A stretch of DNA of 64,000 nt from NCBI GenBank assembly GCA_036768485.1, contig JAVLUZ010000146.1, forward strand, positions 1 to 64,000, written 5' to 3'. Below the pieces are notes generated by a model. The model saw only the letters and a list, made by a program, of their open reading frames with translations. It did not search any database and was not told where the DNA came from. The stretch comes from Mermis nigrescens. Lineage: Eukaryota; Nematoda; Enoplea; Mermithida; Mermithidae. The translations under genes were made by a program, and so were the position numbers. Below are positions 10,541 to 22,020 of the stretch, piece by piece; positions within the stretch are counted from its first letter, which is position 1, and every line of letters starts with the position of its first letter.

Positions 10541-11510
10541 TTAATTTCGGCTTTGGCCTCCGGACTGAGTATGATACATTAAACAAAGGCCATCAATAAG
10601 GTTTGATTGTAAGTGTCTCGTAAATAAACCTGATCGCAAAATGGCTTGATTTACTGAACAAAAGAGCCCGAGCAAGGAAGCTACATTGTGTAAGTGAACG
10701 AAGTTTGCAGCTTTCAGAACTCTGCACGTGTTAAGTATGCATTGAAACTTTTCATCTGCGATATAGAATTTCATTGCTTTTGAATCAATAATGAGGCCGA
10801 GATAAATAATTCTTTGCGTGGGGTCGAAAACCGATTTTTCTTGATTTATGAGAAAGCCCAAGTTCGAAAGAACATATACTGCATGCTTTACATCGCTTTT
10901 TAGCGCATCGTATGATGAATTGATAATGAGTATATCATTGAGATAAATAATAAGACGCATGCCAATTTTCCGTAAAATAGAAACAACAGGTTTTAGAACC
11001 TTCATGAAAACGCGAGGAGCACTAGAAAGACCAAACGGCAAACATGTAAATTTAAAAATTCTTCCCTCAAACTGGAAGCAAAGATAATTCTGATGACTTG
11101 AATCAACAGGTAACAAGAAATACGCATCTTTTAGAACTAATTTAGCCATAAAATCATTAGGCTGTGAAAGATCTTTAAGCATATGTATGCCTTCCATTTT
11201 GAAGTGCTCATATTTCAAAAAGCTGTTTAGGTCTTTCAGATTTATAACAGGGCGCAATCGCCACCTTTTTTGGGCACAAAAAAAGTCGTGAAAGCCAGAG
11301 AACCAAAGGAATATGGTCAATTTCTATGATAGCCCTTTTGTTCAAAAGCCCTTGAATTTCAGATTTTATGATTTCCCTATGTTTTTCGGAAAAAATAAGC
11401 TCTTTTGGTGGAGAGAGCTCAGGACTAGGAAAATATTCAAAAGGCAGTTTATAGCCCCTGATCTACATTTAACGTCCAAGAATCGGAAGTTATCTGGTTC
11501 CAGTTTGTGA
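10541..11510 (-). pseudogene. DIRS reverse transcriptase (catalytic YLDD changed to YLND)
   Basis: The 11320-10541 frame has the ordered RT blocks: RWRLRPVINLKDLNSF, FMAKLVLKDAYFLLPV, KFTCLPFGLSSAPRVFMK, MRLIIYLNDILII and IIYLGLIIDS. The polymerase box reads YLND, so the first of the two metal-binding Asp residues is replaced by Asn. The N-terminal part is out of frame upstream (about 11510-11320). The order relative to RNase H and the recombinase is that of DIRS1 elements. Confidence 0.92.
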
Positions 11511-11529
11511 GGAAGTATTCCAATCTGCC

Positions 11530-12682
11530 CGCTACGCAGTCCAGAGGTACAGAAAAAACGAGGTTAGTAAAATTACAGTACCTGTAATCTCCTTCCTGAT
11601 CTTGACAATCGTATAAACACGGCTCCTGCCTAGTAAAACGGCCGCAGTTCGAAGAGCCAGCTCTCGGAGTAAATCAAACGCGCATCGGAGGGGTGCATGT
11701 GCTGCCGCTGCCTGCAAGATTACGAACTGCTCCTGCAGTGATCTATCCGTGTGGCCCCGTTCTTTAAGCTGTTTGAGCAGCAAGGAGCCGAAAAGCGGCG
11801 GCAGAGAGATTTTGCTTGCAGCATCAATGGCGCGCACAACAGGCTTGGCAGAGATGGTATTTGATGTAATTTCTGGCAAGAATTTTGCCTTAATGCCGAG
11901 CAAGCGGAGAATTTTGTAGCGGCGGTCGTAGGAAATATCCTGTAAGACCAGAGATTAGTGCCGTAAAGAATGCCGAGCCGCGCGTAAGGCATAAGAGGCA
12001 TCCAACTGGCCTTTATCTGCCTTGTTTATGAGCGCAATAAGGGGAAAAGAGACTTCCAGCGCCACTTGATGTAATATACGCAAGCGCTTGTCTTTCCTCA
12101 GAGGCCAGGCTCCCAATTTCTCCAAGCAAAAGCGCAGATTGTTGTCTAAGATGGGGTGACCAAAAAAATGCAGTCATGGACTGCTACTTTGTTGTAACGC
12201 TCATGGGGCACAGTGGGAGATTCAAAAGTGCCACCCAGCTCTTTGATAGCAATATCAATAGTGCTAGAGCGCAATGCCAAATGCTGGCGTTTTGCCAAAG
12301 GCTCTTCTGAAAAAATTGGCAAAGGAGATGCCTGCCACTTGAAAACAGAGCAGCAAGAAGAGCATGAACTGCTTTGGCTGGTGGCAGAATCCGAACTAGA
12401 GTCGCTGAACGACTTTTTGTAAGGAGAATCAAGCGCTTTGGCTTGGTACGTGGCATTAGAGCCAGCTACGGGCGCTAAATCGCACAATGGCTTCAACACA
12501 GGCGTAGATCACAAAAGATCTGTTTCCTTCACTGGAGGATGAAGGGCAGCCAATAAACTGGCTGGCAAATGATCCAAATCCGGATCTAAACGTCTATTCA
12601 AGCGCCTGGTTGGATGAGCTGAAGATCGAGTAGAAATTGAATCTTAAGACGCTCTTGAGCAAAAAGAATTTTGCTTAGACAT
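11530..12682 (-). pseudogene. DIRS Gag-like ORF1 remnant
   Basis: A candidate start lies at 12682-12680 (MSKQNSF). Two main open stretches follow, 12499-12146 and 12001-11532, both with stops or frameshifts between them. The first is Ser-rich (DSSSDSATSQSSSCSSC) and contains a P-FSEEPLAKRQ segment. The second is helical and Ala/Leu-rich. ORF1 proteins of DIRS elements are poorly conserved, so position upstream of the polymerase is the main evidence. Confidence 0.65.
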
Positions 12683-12735
12683 GAAAGATATACAGTAACC
12701 AAGTAAGCAAAGAAAAAGCGTAAACACAGGCCAGC

Positions 12736-12846
12736 TCGAGTGAACACTGAAGCAGGTATAGCTAAAAGCTTTTAAGGAGCTATAAACCACACCTACTTGG
12801 GGAACAAGCACTGAGTTAAGTCTTAGTATAGCAGAGCGTACAATAG
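12736..12846. repeat. DIRS right inverted terminal repeat
   Basis: GAAGCAGGTATAGCTAAAAG through the TTTTAAGGAGCTATAAACCA block to TAGTATAGCAGAGCGTACAATA is the complement of the left repeat. It differs at only a handful of sites (for example CTTGGGGAACAAG against the complement of CTTGTTCCCCGAG). Confidence 0.9.
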
Positions 12847-12879
12847 CATAGCATGTGAAACGCGTACATACTTCTTAAT

Positions 12880-13345
12880 AACCAAGTTAGATGCCTTAGT
12901 TGACACATGTGCAGTTTATTCACTGCTTAGTTCCTATGCTGATACAAAACTCGATAATCTTAAATTCTCTGACACAATCACTAAGCCACTGCAAATGGTG
13001 ACCCAATTTCTCCAATAGGTGAAGCCTATATCCCAGTAACAGTCATGATGTAGAAGAAACAATTATTGTACTTATCCAACAAGGTGGACATAATCCGCTA
13101 TTGCTTGGATCTAATTTGATCTCACGTTTTATAACATATATATTTAATAATGAAAGACAATTTGTACAATTTAAAGAGCAAAATATACCATGCATTGGTA
13201 TGCTCTACAATTCATCACTCAAATGAGGCATGGTGACTATGTATACAACTTGTGAACTGAAGCCTAGAACAACAATACTCAGAATACCAGTCCCTCTGCT
13301 AAGTAGTTATCATTTACTTAATACAGAGTAAAGAATCAACAGCCG
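12880..13345 (+). pseudogene. retropepsin-like fragment downstream of the DIRS element
   Basis: The plus strand reads LDALVDTCAVYSLLS, then residues ending with PLLLGSNLISRF. The pattern (D-T-x-A---SLL, then hydrophobic-LLG--L) is that of retroelement aspartic proteases, with Cys where the catalytic triad normally has Gly. A stop falls inside the domain near 13014. A further conserved-looking frame, TTILRIPVPLLSSYHLL, ends near 13330. It starts about 45 bp beyond the DIRS right end. It may belong to the same retroelement as the envelope-like remnant or to a separate one. Confidence 0.5.
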
Positions 13346-13874
13346 CTCAAAGAGAGCAAAGAAAGACAATGAACCTGATCATTTGAGTCAGATGATTTAC
13401 CTCCACTCTTGAAGGGGAAAAAGTGTGATAAACCTGATCATTTGATCCAGATGCACAATTAGCCGCTGTAATAACAAAGTACATGTAATTAATCTGATTA
13501 AAAGATCAGACCTATCATCAAAGTTTATGTAAGATAACACATGAAAGTACTTTATCACTGAGACCTAAAGAGCCACTTATTTGTGAAGTGCAGAATTAGG
13601 TCTAGAGTCGGCAACACATTATCTCAAATCATTATCATTATTTGTAAAGTATCAAATGTGTAATCCACTATATAGTGAACTTGGTAGCAAAGTGAATACA
13701 TATATTATATCGGCTATTCTTATTTAGACGAAGAGTTATACTCACTTTATTAATTCTTATTCTTAGGATGTTATCCATTGTGCTATCCAAACAATCACAG
13801 TAATTACCAAAGAACAATGCTAAATGCAGCATATAGAGAGTGCACGTCATGCTATGTATCATTCCAAGTGCTTA
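13346..13874. other. AT-rich DNA with short repeats; no gene seen
   Basis: Contains near repeats of AACCTGATCATTTGA with flanking sequence at about 13373-13387 and 13432-13446, possibly the end of the disrupted retroelement. Nothing else could be supported. Confidence 0.35.
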
Positions 13875-14030
13875 TGGTCCGTTTCACATAACTTTGTGCA
13901 TAAATTTAGAACACTATTGCCAACAATAAGCTGATGGATTGCAATTATAGCATTGATCGGATATATACTTATTGTAACCTCTTGGCTCACTGTTGATGAA
14001 AATATGCACAAATTTATGTGAAACAGACTA
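13875..14030. mobile_element. Tc1/mariner-like MITE (TAGTCTGTTTCAC family), copy 1
   Basis: Starts TGGTCCGTTTCACATAACTT and ends, complemented, TAGTCTGTTTCACATAAATT, flanked by TA at 13873-13874 and 14031-14032. The inner termini include TTTGTGCATAAATTTA and TGCACAAATTTATG. About 156 bp, no ORF. Confidence 0.8.
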
Positions 14031-14032
14031 TA

Positions 14033-16058
14033 GTTGTTGGTGCTTAATCAAGGGGCTGAGGCTGGCTGAGATAACAGAATTCTGTCCTACTGTAGCCCAT
14101 TATTTGAGAACTAGGTCATCATCACAAACCTACATATATATGTATGCATGTATGTATATGTAAGCACTCAGTGCAGGCAGGCCTATAATAGGGCATAAAT
14201 TCATTTATTCTGATTAAAGGGAAAAATCTGTTTTTCTTCCTGCACATATGTAGTATGTTGGCAATAAGGTATAGTCTACAGTCCGGAATGAAATTATGAA
14301 ATTTTATCCAGGTAGCCAATTTTAATTAATTGACTGAATTAGAAAAAGGATGAGTGTACAATATGAATGTTTTCTAAGAATAAGATGGATAAATCAAAAT
14401 TTTCATTTGTCTCATTGACCTGGGCAAATTAAATTGAAATGAAAGAACATTGGCACTCAAGAAAATGTAGGGTATAAATTATTGGATACCTAATTTTAAG
14501 TTTACTGACAAATGTCTCTGATATAAAACTAAAACAAATTTTTAATATCTGTTTTTTTGCTTCTTTTTACTTTACAGAATAATTATGGTGATTTTGTATA
14601 ATATAATTCAATTAAAAAAAACCTTTTTGCTGGTTTAACATGTGTTTAAAACCTTCAAATCGTTGTTTGCTTCATGATTTTCAAAGTCTTATCAATAATA
14701 GTCTCTAGGATTTTGAAAAGAAGCTAAAGGGATTACAAAAGTGTTTTTAACTGATACGATAAATACAGTATTATACAAAATTTTGAGTCACTTGGAGACA
14801 TGTGCTAGGTATAAGCTGCATTACTGCATCAGGAGTTTAAACCACTTTTGCAGCCCGATTCTTGTAGAAAAATATAAAAGAAAACTGCAAAGTTAAACAG
14901 ACTACAGTAAAAATTGTCCAATCAAACATATGATCATCAACATGGATGCATAAAACGAGTGAGACCATCAGCTAATTGGTTTGAATATGAACACAAATGC
15001 CTGTTTATTAAGATGGGTTCCTAAAAATATCGGTTTTTGCCTTTATGAAAATTTTAACTTGCGCACATGCCTCATGGAAAGTGTGTTCTGTCCATTTGAC
15101 CATCAATATAGCATCTTGCCTTGAATAAGCATTACATAAATGTGCTGTGATGAAATTTCTAATGACCTCTGCCCTGAAGTGATACAAGTCCTTTCTATTT
15201 GCCTCAGTGCACATTCATGATTTGCTATATAGTGTAATACTAATGAATGAGTGGTTGCCACACATAACAAAAAATGAAATTGAGGAGGACATTTGCAGCT
15301 CATTCCTTTGAATAAGTGTTAGAAATTGAAAAATATTGCTCAAATAATTTCAGGATTCAAATTGCAATTGTGCTACTTTACTTATACCTCAAGAGTTAGG
15401 TTAAAAATGAGGACATTGAATTTCTGATTAAAAAACTTCAATTTCAAGATAAGCGTGAGCTTTGATTTTATCGACTCATGCTTGAAAAGAAGCTTTGCTG
15501 TATTCCATTTCATCCAATTAAACATATTTCCGGATTTGCATTTGTCTTTTATTTAAAAACAAGTCAAGTCTTAGATCCTTTTCTAGCAAGAGTCTTTGAA
15601 GGTGTGTTGTGAAAAACCTCTTTGGGTTGCTCTGTTGCTCAATTGCTATAGAAAGAGATGAGTGCAAGGTTGCTATTGCCAATAAAGAAGGGCATAAGAT
15701 AGGCGCACGCATTGATTAGGTATTAGTACATCGGCCACACATAAAAGACATTCATTTGTTGATATGCTCACTAAGGCATTTATGGTCTATTTTTTGGTTT
15801 AGTAGAACTTTAATCGAACTTTGATCTGCTTGTTCTCTCAAAGTTTGAGCAAGTTTATTGTACTTCGATTGGCGCCTGCTTGAAATTTGACTAAAGATCC
15901 ATAGAAATTTGATTTACATCTACTCAAAATTTGTTAAGAATCTATGGAACTTTGATAAGTCTTATTGAATATTGACAAACTTTGATGTTGAAGATCCTTT
16001 TAGGTCTGCTTGAACTTTGTCAAAGTTCTATATAGATAAATGAATTAATACAAGACAC
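14033..16058. other. AT-rich DNA; only a weak degenerate tandem repeat
   Basis: No coding exon was recognised. At about 15785-16035 there are degenerate repeats around the phrase CTGCTTGAACTTTGA / ATCTATAGAACTTTGA, spaced roughly 40-60 bp. The rest shows nothing that could be supported. Confidence 0.4.
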
Positions 16059-16349
16059 CTTACTAATAGGGTTGTCAAAGTTGGTAAATTACAATCGTTA
16101 GGGTAATGGTTCAACCAATTCCAAAAAAGTTAATAGGGTAAGAGTTAAGCATAACCCTATTTCTAAAAAAGAGGTAACCCATTTAAAAGAGTTATTTGTA
16201 TGATTAACAAAGCATGGATTTTGGCACTCAAAAAACTGTCTCAAAATAGAATATGATTTCAAATTGTGTATTTTTATTAAAGTTGCTCAATGAAAAATTC
16301 CCGTTTGAAGTCAGCAAACCTAAACTTGCATTGCAACCACATCAGAATC

Positions 16350-16539
16350 CACCAGCCAGACCCCCACCCTAGAAATTGATTTTTCTAAATTTTTTGTTTT
16401 TCCTGCAATTTTTCAATGCCAATGCATGAAGCTCATTGAGAGACGCCACAAAACAGTGTTTTTGTCCTACCATGAATCTTTGGGCACTTTCACATTCAAA
16501 AATTTTTTGTACCCGGAATTTTCAAGCCGCCCATGTGTG
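16350..16539 (-). mobile_element. diverged family A MITE (copy 4)
   Basis: The order of motifs (CAATTTTTCAATGCCAATGC, then CTCATTGAGAGACG, then AAGCCGCCCATGTGTG) matches the minus-strand family A sequence, with deletions. The ends are blurred. Confidence 0.6.
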
Positions 16540-16617
16540 CTTGCATGCAATGCAACTTACAAGGATCAAAAAATGTATGTCTGCAATCTGCACATATGTA
16601 CGTAACTTGTGCAACCT

Positions 16618-17846
16618 GGCTGGGTATGACCAGGTCCAAAATTTTGGATTTTTGGGTCCAGGTCTGGGTATCAACATTTTAAAACTTACGGGTCCGGGTC
16701 CACAGTGCTAGACCCGACCGGGTCCGGGTCCGGGTTCAACACATCTTGTAGAAGTGCACAATTCCAAAACCACAATGCACTGACACAAAATTTTTGGCAA
16801 TTTAAATAGACACATAATTTAGATCAAGTTTTAGCTGATAGACTACGTGAGCAAAATGCGCGGATAAGATGAGGACAACCAGAGGGCGGATTTAGGGGGG
16901 GCGGGGTGGGGGCGGCGCGGCCGCCCCCATAGGCTCAAAATAGTGCGCAAAATTAAGCATTTTTGAGCGATTTTCAGCAATTTTGGGTTAAAACGGCTAA
17001 TTTTTCCACCTATGTCAGGGTTCCGCCCCTCCCCCTTAGAAAAATCCTAGATCCGCCACTGAGGACAACTACAGAAGAGTTATAGCAAAAGAATGTAGTG
17101 TGCGATTTGTATAATTTTTTATTGGTTGTGTGCATTCAAAGTGCTTTATTTACTGTAGTACGATTCGCTTGATGTTATTGAAATGGGAGTAAATCTTTTG
17201 ACTCACAAAAACTTGTGATTGGCCATGTGCCATTTTTTACCCAATGTCATATTACGGCAAGCAGTTACTTCAATGCTTGACAATTACACTGTATTGTTTT
17301 GTTTCAGCATTTTAATCAGTTTGACCGTGCATAATTAATTTTAGGATAAAAAAGGTAAAATTTAAATAGTTTAATAGACATTACCAAAATTACCCAGTCT
17401 CTGCTGTAAGCAAGTTTCTCTCATCGCCAGCAACAAGTGTTCCTTCGGAACAGCTGTTTAGCGGAGCCGGACTTATATACCAGCCAAACAGACGTCATTT
17501 GCATTGAAAGACGGCAGAGAAATTGCTTTTCATTAAGTACAATTTCAAAGAAATTTAAAACGAAAGTATAACTCAGAATGTTGATGTGAGTGTTATTTGA
17601 AGTGGCAAATAAAATTTTTGAAATCGCAATTGTTTTTCATTATTGGCAAAAGACTGTTGCTAAGTCAAATTCTATTTGACTCGGGTCCAAAATAATTGGA
17701 AAGATCGGGTCCGGGTCTTCAATTTTAAAAATTTTGGGTCCGGGTCTTCAATCTCAAAAAATTTGGGTCCGGGTCCGGGTCCAAGAAAATCATCGGGTAG
17801 TGCCGGGACCGGGTCCGGGTCCGTGGACCCGGTCCATCCCTAGTAT
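16618..17846. mobile_element. element with GGGTCCGGGTCC subterminal repeats
   Basis: Multiple GGGTCCGGGTCC units cluster at both ends (16630-16740 and 17680-17835). The right end, complemented, reads TAGGGATGGACCGGGTCC, typical of hAT-like termini. The left end, CTGGGTATGACCAGGTCC, is a diverged match. No convincing target duplication remains. It lies inside the 16067-18384 element and itself contains the 16880-17061 MITE. Confidence 0.65.
16880..17061. mobile_element. hAT-type MITE with CAGTGGCGGATCTAGG terminus
   Basis: Exact 8-bp duplications AGGACAAC at 16872-16879 and 17062-17069. Termini are CAGAGGGCGGATTTAGG and, complemented, CAGTGGCGGATCTAGG. 182 bp, G-rich at the left end, no ORF. 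This is the innermost level of the nest. Confidence 0.9.
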
Positions 17847-18838
17847 TCAGATATTTCAGTGTACATGCTAGCATACCTAGTATGTAGTACCTATGTAATT
17901 AAAAGCCTGAGATACCAATGTACCTACGTTAGCAATTCAAAATAGAATAATTGTAAGACAAAGACAATATAAGAATAGGACAATTAATCACAAATAAGAC
18001 TTAAAAAACTTCAAATTCCAAAGTTTTATCACTGGTGGCCGGTACAGGCAAGGTACGTAGTGCTACATTGTACAAAGTTGGAAGCAGATCCTTTTTAGCT
18101 GCCCAATAAGCAAATGGGTCTGAGACGTCAGAATAGTTATGTTTTTCAAGCTGATTCAAGTTGCTTCACTTGAAGTCTAAAATACAGTAATGAAAAATTA
18201 TAAGTTATAAACTCATGGATAAATAATTTACTTGCCCTTTTTTGACCCTTTCTCAATTGGAAATCCAAAGAGTTAGGGTTAAGCTTGATGGTCACTAACT
18301 CACCCAGTATAGGGTTAACTCTATTAAAAAAGCCATGGATTAACCCTATTTTGGGTTGAGTTAGAGTTAACTCTGACAACACTACTTACTAAGTATGCAA
18401 GATTATCTCACCTTGACTTAACCGCCTCATGCTTAATTTCCGTAGCTCTCAAAAAAATTATGGTATTCACATGAAAATAAAAGCCTAATGCTTGAAGATA
18501 CCCAGATTACTTTTCTTCTCCTCAGCTGGAATCTCACTGACTATTCTATACTTGTTGCACTGTGCTGTTGCACATTTTACTATTGGTCATCAATTATTCT
18601 TTATTAGCTAAATTCTCCATGTTCATAGTAAATTGATATTAGCTTATAAACTCACTACATCCATCAGCCGTGACACTTGGGATTGTTTTATCACTAAATA
18701 GACCCAAATTTTGACATGTCTATTTCATTGGGGGATTGTTTGCAAATGATTGCAAATTTATATGCATATATTGTATACTTGTGGATAAAAATGTGACAAT
18801 GAATTTTTAGGCGCACACACTTACAGGGTAGAGGTGAC

Positions 18839-19062
18839 CATACATGGGCAGGAAGAAAATTCTGGGGGCTGCAAGATTTTTCAAACGTCAAAAAATAGTC
18901 TTTAAAATGGTGGTATGACGTAAAAACACCATTTTTTGATGTTTATCATCAAGCACTATCCATTTGCATCAAAAAATTGTGAAAAACATTTTCAAAAAAT
19001 TGAATTCTGGGGGGGCTATTTTGCTTTTTTTGGGGGGTGCATACTCACCACGCCCAGGTGTG
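18839..19062 (+). mobile_element. hAT-type MITE, family A (copy 5, exact 8-bp duplication)
   Basis: Exact duplications GAGGTGAC at 18831-18838 and 19063-19070 flank CATACATGGGCAGG and CACGCCCAGGTGTG. This copy defines the ends of the family most clearly. Confidence 0.92.
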
Positions 19063-19389
19063 GAGGTGACGGTATGTGTAAAATTGAAGCAATAAATAAA
19101 TGTTATGTACATAAGTTATGGGCTGTTTGGAATAGCATATAGATAATGTCTTATCTTATTTATTCTGACAGTTGTGTAAGCTTTGCTAATCTTGTACTTC
19201 ACAGTCTATTGTGTGTAAATTTGGGGTAACTTCTAAATTCAATTTAAGGATGAGGTCTCAAATTAACTTATGTCTCTTTTAAATTAGCTATGAACTAGGA
19301 GCTATGCAGATAACACACTATTGGTCATGTTTCATTAAGTAGCGGTTGCTTTAATTAATTTTTGCATAAGGGGCTTAATCATCATATTT

Positions 19390-19862
19390 AGAAGGAAACT
19401 CACTTTGTGTCTGGCTTCCTTCTTTATTAGACAATTTAATGATAATATAGAGATGGAGCGAAAGTGAGAATAAGACTGTGAGTGAGACTGAGAGTGAAGA
19501 AGAAGCGAAAAAGCCTACACGTTATGTCATTTTTATAGACCCAATATTGCAACTCAAGAGTAGACATAAAAAAGTCATTTTGAAACAACATTTAGATAAA
19601 CAATAATTGTCATGTATCACAAAAGACTCAACATGCACAAAGTACAATTAACTGGATCAACCTGACATGCAATTATGACTCTTTTGTCTAACATTTATAA
19701 AAATGGTTACTAAAATAAGATGAATGGAACATGCAAATTAGACAAATGAATAGGCAAAAAGAACCTCATTTTTGTAACTAAAAATAATAGAAAACTTTAG
19801 AAAAAAATTATCGAAAGTCACATAGCATCTCTTGAATTGGTTGACATCCTCCTTCTTTAAAA
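19390..19862 (-). repeat. putative LTR of a minus-strand retroelement
   Basis: On the minus strand a stop codon is followed by a purine run (AAAGAAGGAGGA) and then TGTCAACC, the layout of a polypurine tract abutting a 5'-TG LTR start. About 325 bp on is TATAAAA (19531-19537 on plus), and about 105 bp after that AATAAA (19423-19428), spaced as promoter and poly(A) signals in an LTR. A second LTR was not found, so the far boundary is approximate. Confidence 0.4.
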
Positions 19863-21177
19863 TTGAACATCCTCATTCAAGTCTTGACAGTCCATTGTTT
19901 GATGTTGTCCAAGGAGGTCTTGATTAAGCATAGCATCATCCTGGTCTTGGTTTTAGGCACTTGAGTGTCCAAAATAACCAGGGACAAAACCACATAAGGG
20001 TATATAATCCTGATACGTGCCACCTGAATCGGCTATTGTTAAATTCTTCTTTGGGTCATTACAGTCTGGTACATTTTCTTCATCAGAATAAAGATGTTTT
20101 AGATTGCTCATATCTTCTCCGCCAAAGGGATGATTTTGGTTGGGTTCTTCAGCTTGTATGGCTCATTATAATCCATGTACTTCTGTTTGAAATATGAATT
20201 GAAATCAGAAATAAGTATTAGCAGAATTTCACTACTTTCGCTATTAAACAGAGATTATTTCATTGAAGTTATGTGCTTTGACTCTGATATATGCTTTGCC
20301 TATAGGGTTGACATCCTCACTTACATAGTATGTTGATTGAATATTCAAATTGTGCACCATATTAACTATCTCTAAGTTAAGTTCACCGTAGGGTTGATCT
20401 TTGTCCATAAGTGGATGCAGGTCAATTTGAGTCTTGATTTGGCAAGGATATGAGGCAATGCTTATGTACAGTAATGTATGGTATTCAAGAGTGAATTATG
20501 TTGTACAGCTTTATCAGCTGTCTTGTCTAAGGCTTTCTGCACTATCAATTCTGCATTCCTGTTTGTTTGCTGCTTAAATAGTGAGTATACGATATTGCAT
20601 AGCAGAGTAAGGTTCTGTACAATGCAAATGATGTCTGGGCGTTTGCAACTGCGTTGATTGTAAGTAAGCATTGGCACGTGCATGGCATTTGGGTCATATG
20701 ATGCAGGCATTGTGGTAGGAACCCGTTTTGTAACTGCGCCTTGATTGCCCTATTGTCTTTTATGGCAACAAGGGACACATTTTTGGCTTCATTCATTAGC
20801 AAACTGATAAATTTGCCAATATTGATGATGATTGGTGACTTAGTTGTATTACAGACACATAGGGGGAACACAGGGATTGAAGTATCAATGATAGCTGGTG
20901 CAACAAACAGGAGTTTCTTTAGCATCAAGTCATTATCAGATTCAAAAAGTGCGACATCAGCATTTAATTAGCCACAACAGAGATATCATAGTGTCAAAAC
21001 TTTGTGACATGGTTGGATGACAATTGCTTCAGTTACACTTATGCAAGCACAAACTGGACACACAATTTGCACATCTATGTTTACGCATAAGTGTTTTTTT
21101 TTGTCATTTGCTGAAAGTAATTCAAGACAATGACCATTTGCAATGACATGATAATACATATACCAATTCCTACTCAA
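19863..21177 (-). pseudogene. unrecognised C-terminal ORF(s) of the integrase-bearing element
   Basis: Minus-strand open stretches at 21177-20986 (with a CPVCACI motif), 20928-20545 and 20710-20462 overlap in different frames. A last piece (about 20100-19863) is acidic, with DCNDPKKNLTIADSGGTY, and ends just before the purine tract. The series looks like one decayed protein encoded downstream of the integrase, for example an envelope or an accessory ORF. The family was not recognised. Confidence 0.35.
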
Positions 21178-21381
21178 GTCACATTAAGCGAGAGTGACCA
21201 TTTTTCTATCCTAGATTTTGATAAATTATGTGTAAAAAAGAAATGTAAATATAATAACTTTTGGGGATAGCGGTCCTGGGTGAGTTGCTAGAGCAAAACG
21301 CTTAACAACCACATAAGTGTGTATGGAATATAAGCACAAGTATGTACATTTGGGACAATCAGTTGATGAAGTGTAGGTACA

Positions 21382-22020
21382 TCATAATACAAAACAATGA
21401 GATATACGCATTGATCCAATGCAACACAACTCAACAGCATGTAGAGGGATCTCTACACTTATACAAACTTTATCACCAATATTATACTTGAAAACAATGT
21501 TCGGTCTATTGATCATGAATGCTTTGTTTGAAATTTCCCTTTTGTTTTTGTAGGTAACGTTATTGGGGGATTTACCAATGGTTCTATGATAAGAATTATT
21601 ATAATCCTCAAGCAAATTAGGCATAATGTCAATATATTTAAATGTATTCTTTTTAGTGAAATTTTGTAACATGCGTTCTTCAAGCATACAATTAAATCGC
21701 TCAAAAATACTAGCTATCATTTAACTTTTAGTCATCATAAAGTCAATGAATTGAGATTGCAAAAGTTGCTGAAATTCATTGTTTGTAAACTCAGTCCCCT
21801 GATCCATTTGCAGTTTATATGGTTTATGGCCTGACAATTCGAAAATTTTCAGAAAGGATGCAAAAATTCCTTCACCAGTTTTTTATTTAAAGGGAACTGA
21901 CCATGCGTACTTTGAGAAAATATCAATACAATCCAGCAGAAATTTGTATTCATCATTGGATTTGCTCAATGACTGCATGTCTGCCAAATCTGCTTGCCAC
22001 ATTTCATCAACCCCACTAGT
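21382..22020 (-). pseudogene. rve-family (DDE) integrase remnant
   Basis: On the minus strand about 22015-21725 reads DEMWQADLADMQSLSKSNDE, then DIFSKYAW and QMDQGTEFTNNEFQ. The 21720-21382 frame continues SIFERFNCMLEERM, KYIDIMPNLLEDYNNSYHRT and FKYNIGDKVCI. The first Asp lies in QADL, the second in QMDQGTEF and the Glu in FERFN, giving a DD-E catalytic set, followed by a C-terminal SH3-like GDKV segment. The sequence style is that of integrases of Polinton/Maverick, Ginger-like or LTR elements. The start is broken by stops, and at least one stop falls between the two parts. Confidence 0.8.

Larger units (their letters stand above)
7492..12846 (-). mobile_element. DIRS1-type tyrosine-recombinase retrotransposon, near full length, degenerate
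   Basis: The element is defined by structure and content. Inverted terminal repeats of about 110 bp lie at about 7535-7650 and 12736-12846. Between the left repeat and the recombinase is an internal region (8596-8700) that is the complement of the left end joined to the complement of the right end. This three-part arrangement is diagnostic of DIRS1 elements. Minus-strand genes in order are a Ser-rich Gag-like region, reverse transcriptase, RNase H and tyrosine recombinase. No DNA methyltransferase (MT) domain was recognised. Frameshifts and stops in each gene, and YLND in place of YLDD in the polymerase, show it is inactive. It lies in the tail of an envelope-like remnant. No target duplication is expected for this class. 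Confidence 0.92.
16067..18384. mobile_element. hAT-type element with GGGTTAA subterminal repeats (outer level of a nest)
   Basis: Exact 8-bp direct repeats CTTACTAA at 16059-16066 and 18385-18392. Termini are TAGGGTTGTCAAAGTT and, complemented, TAGTGTTGTCAGAGTT (14 of 16 identical). Both ends are followed inward by GGGTTAA-like motifs in both orientations. No transposase is visible, so it is non-autonomous or gutted. At least two further elements are inserted in it. Confidence 0.88.
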
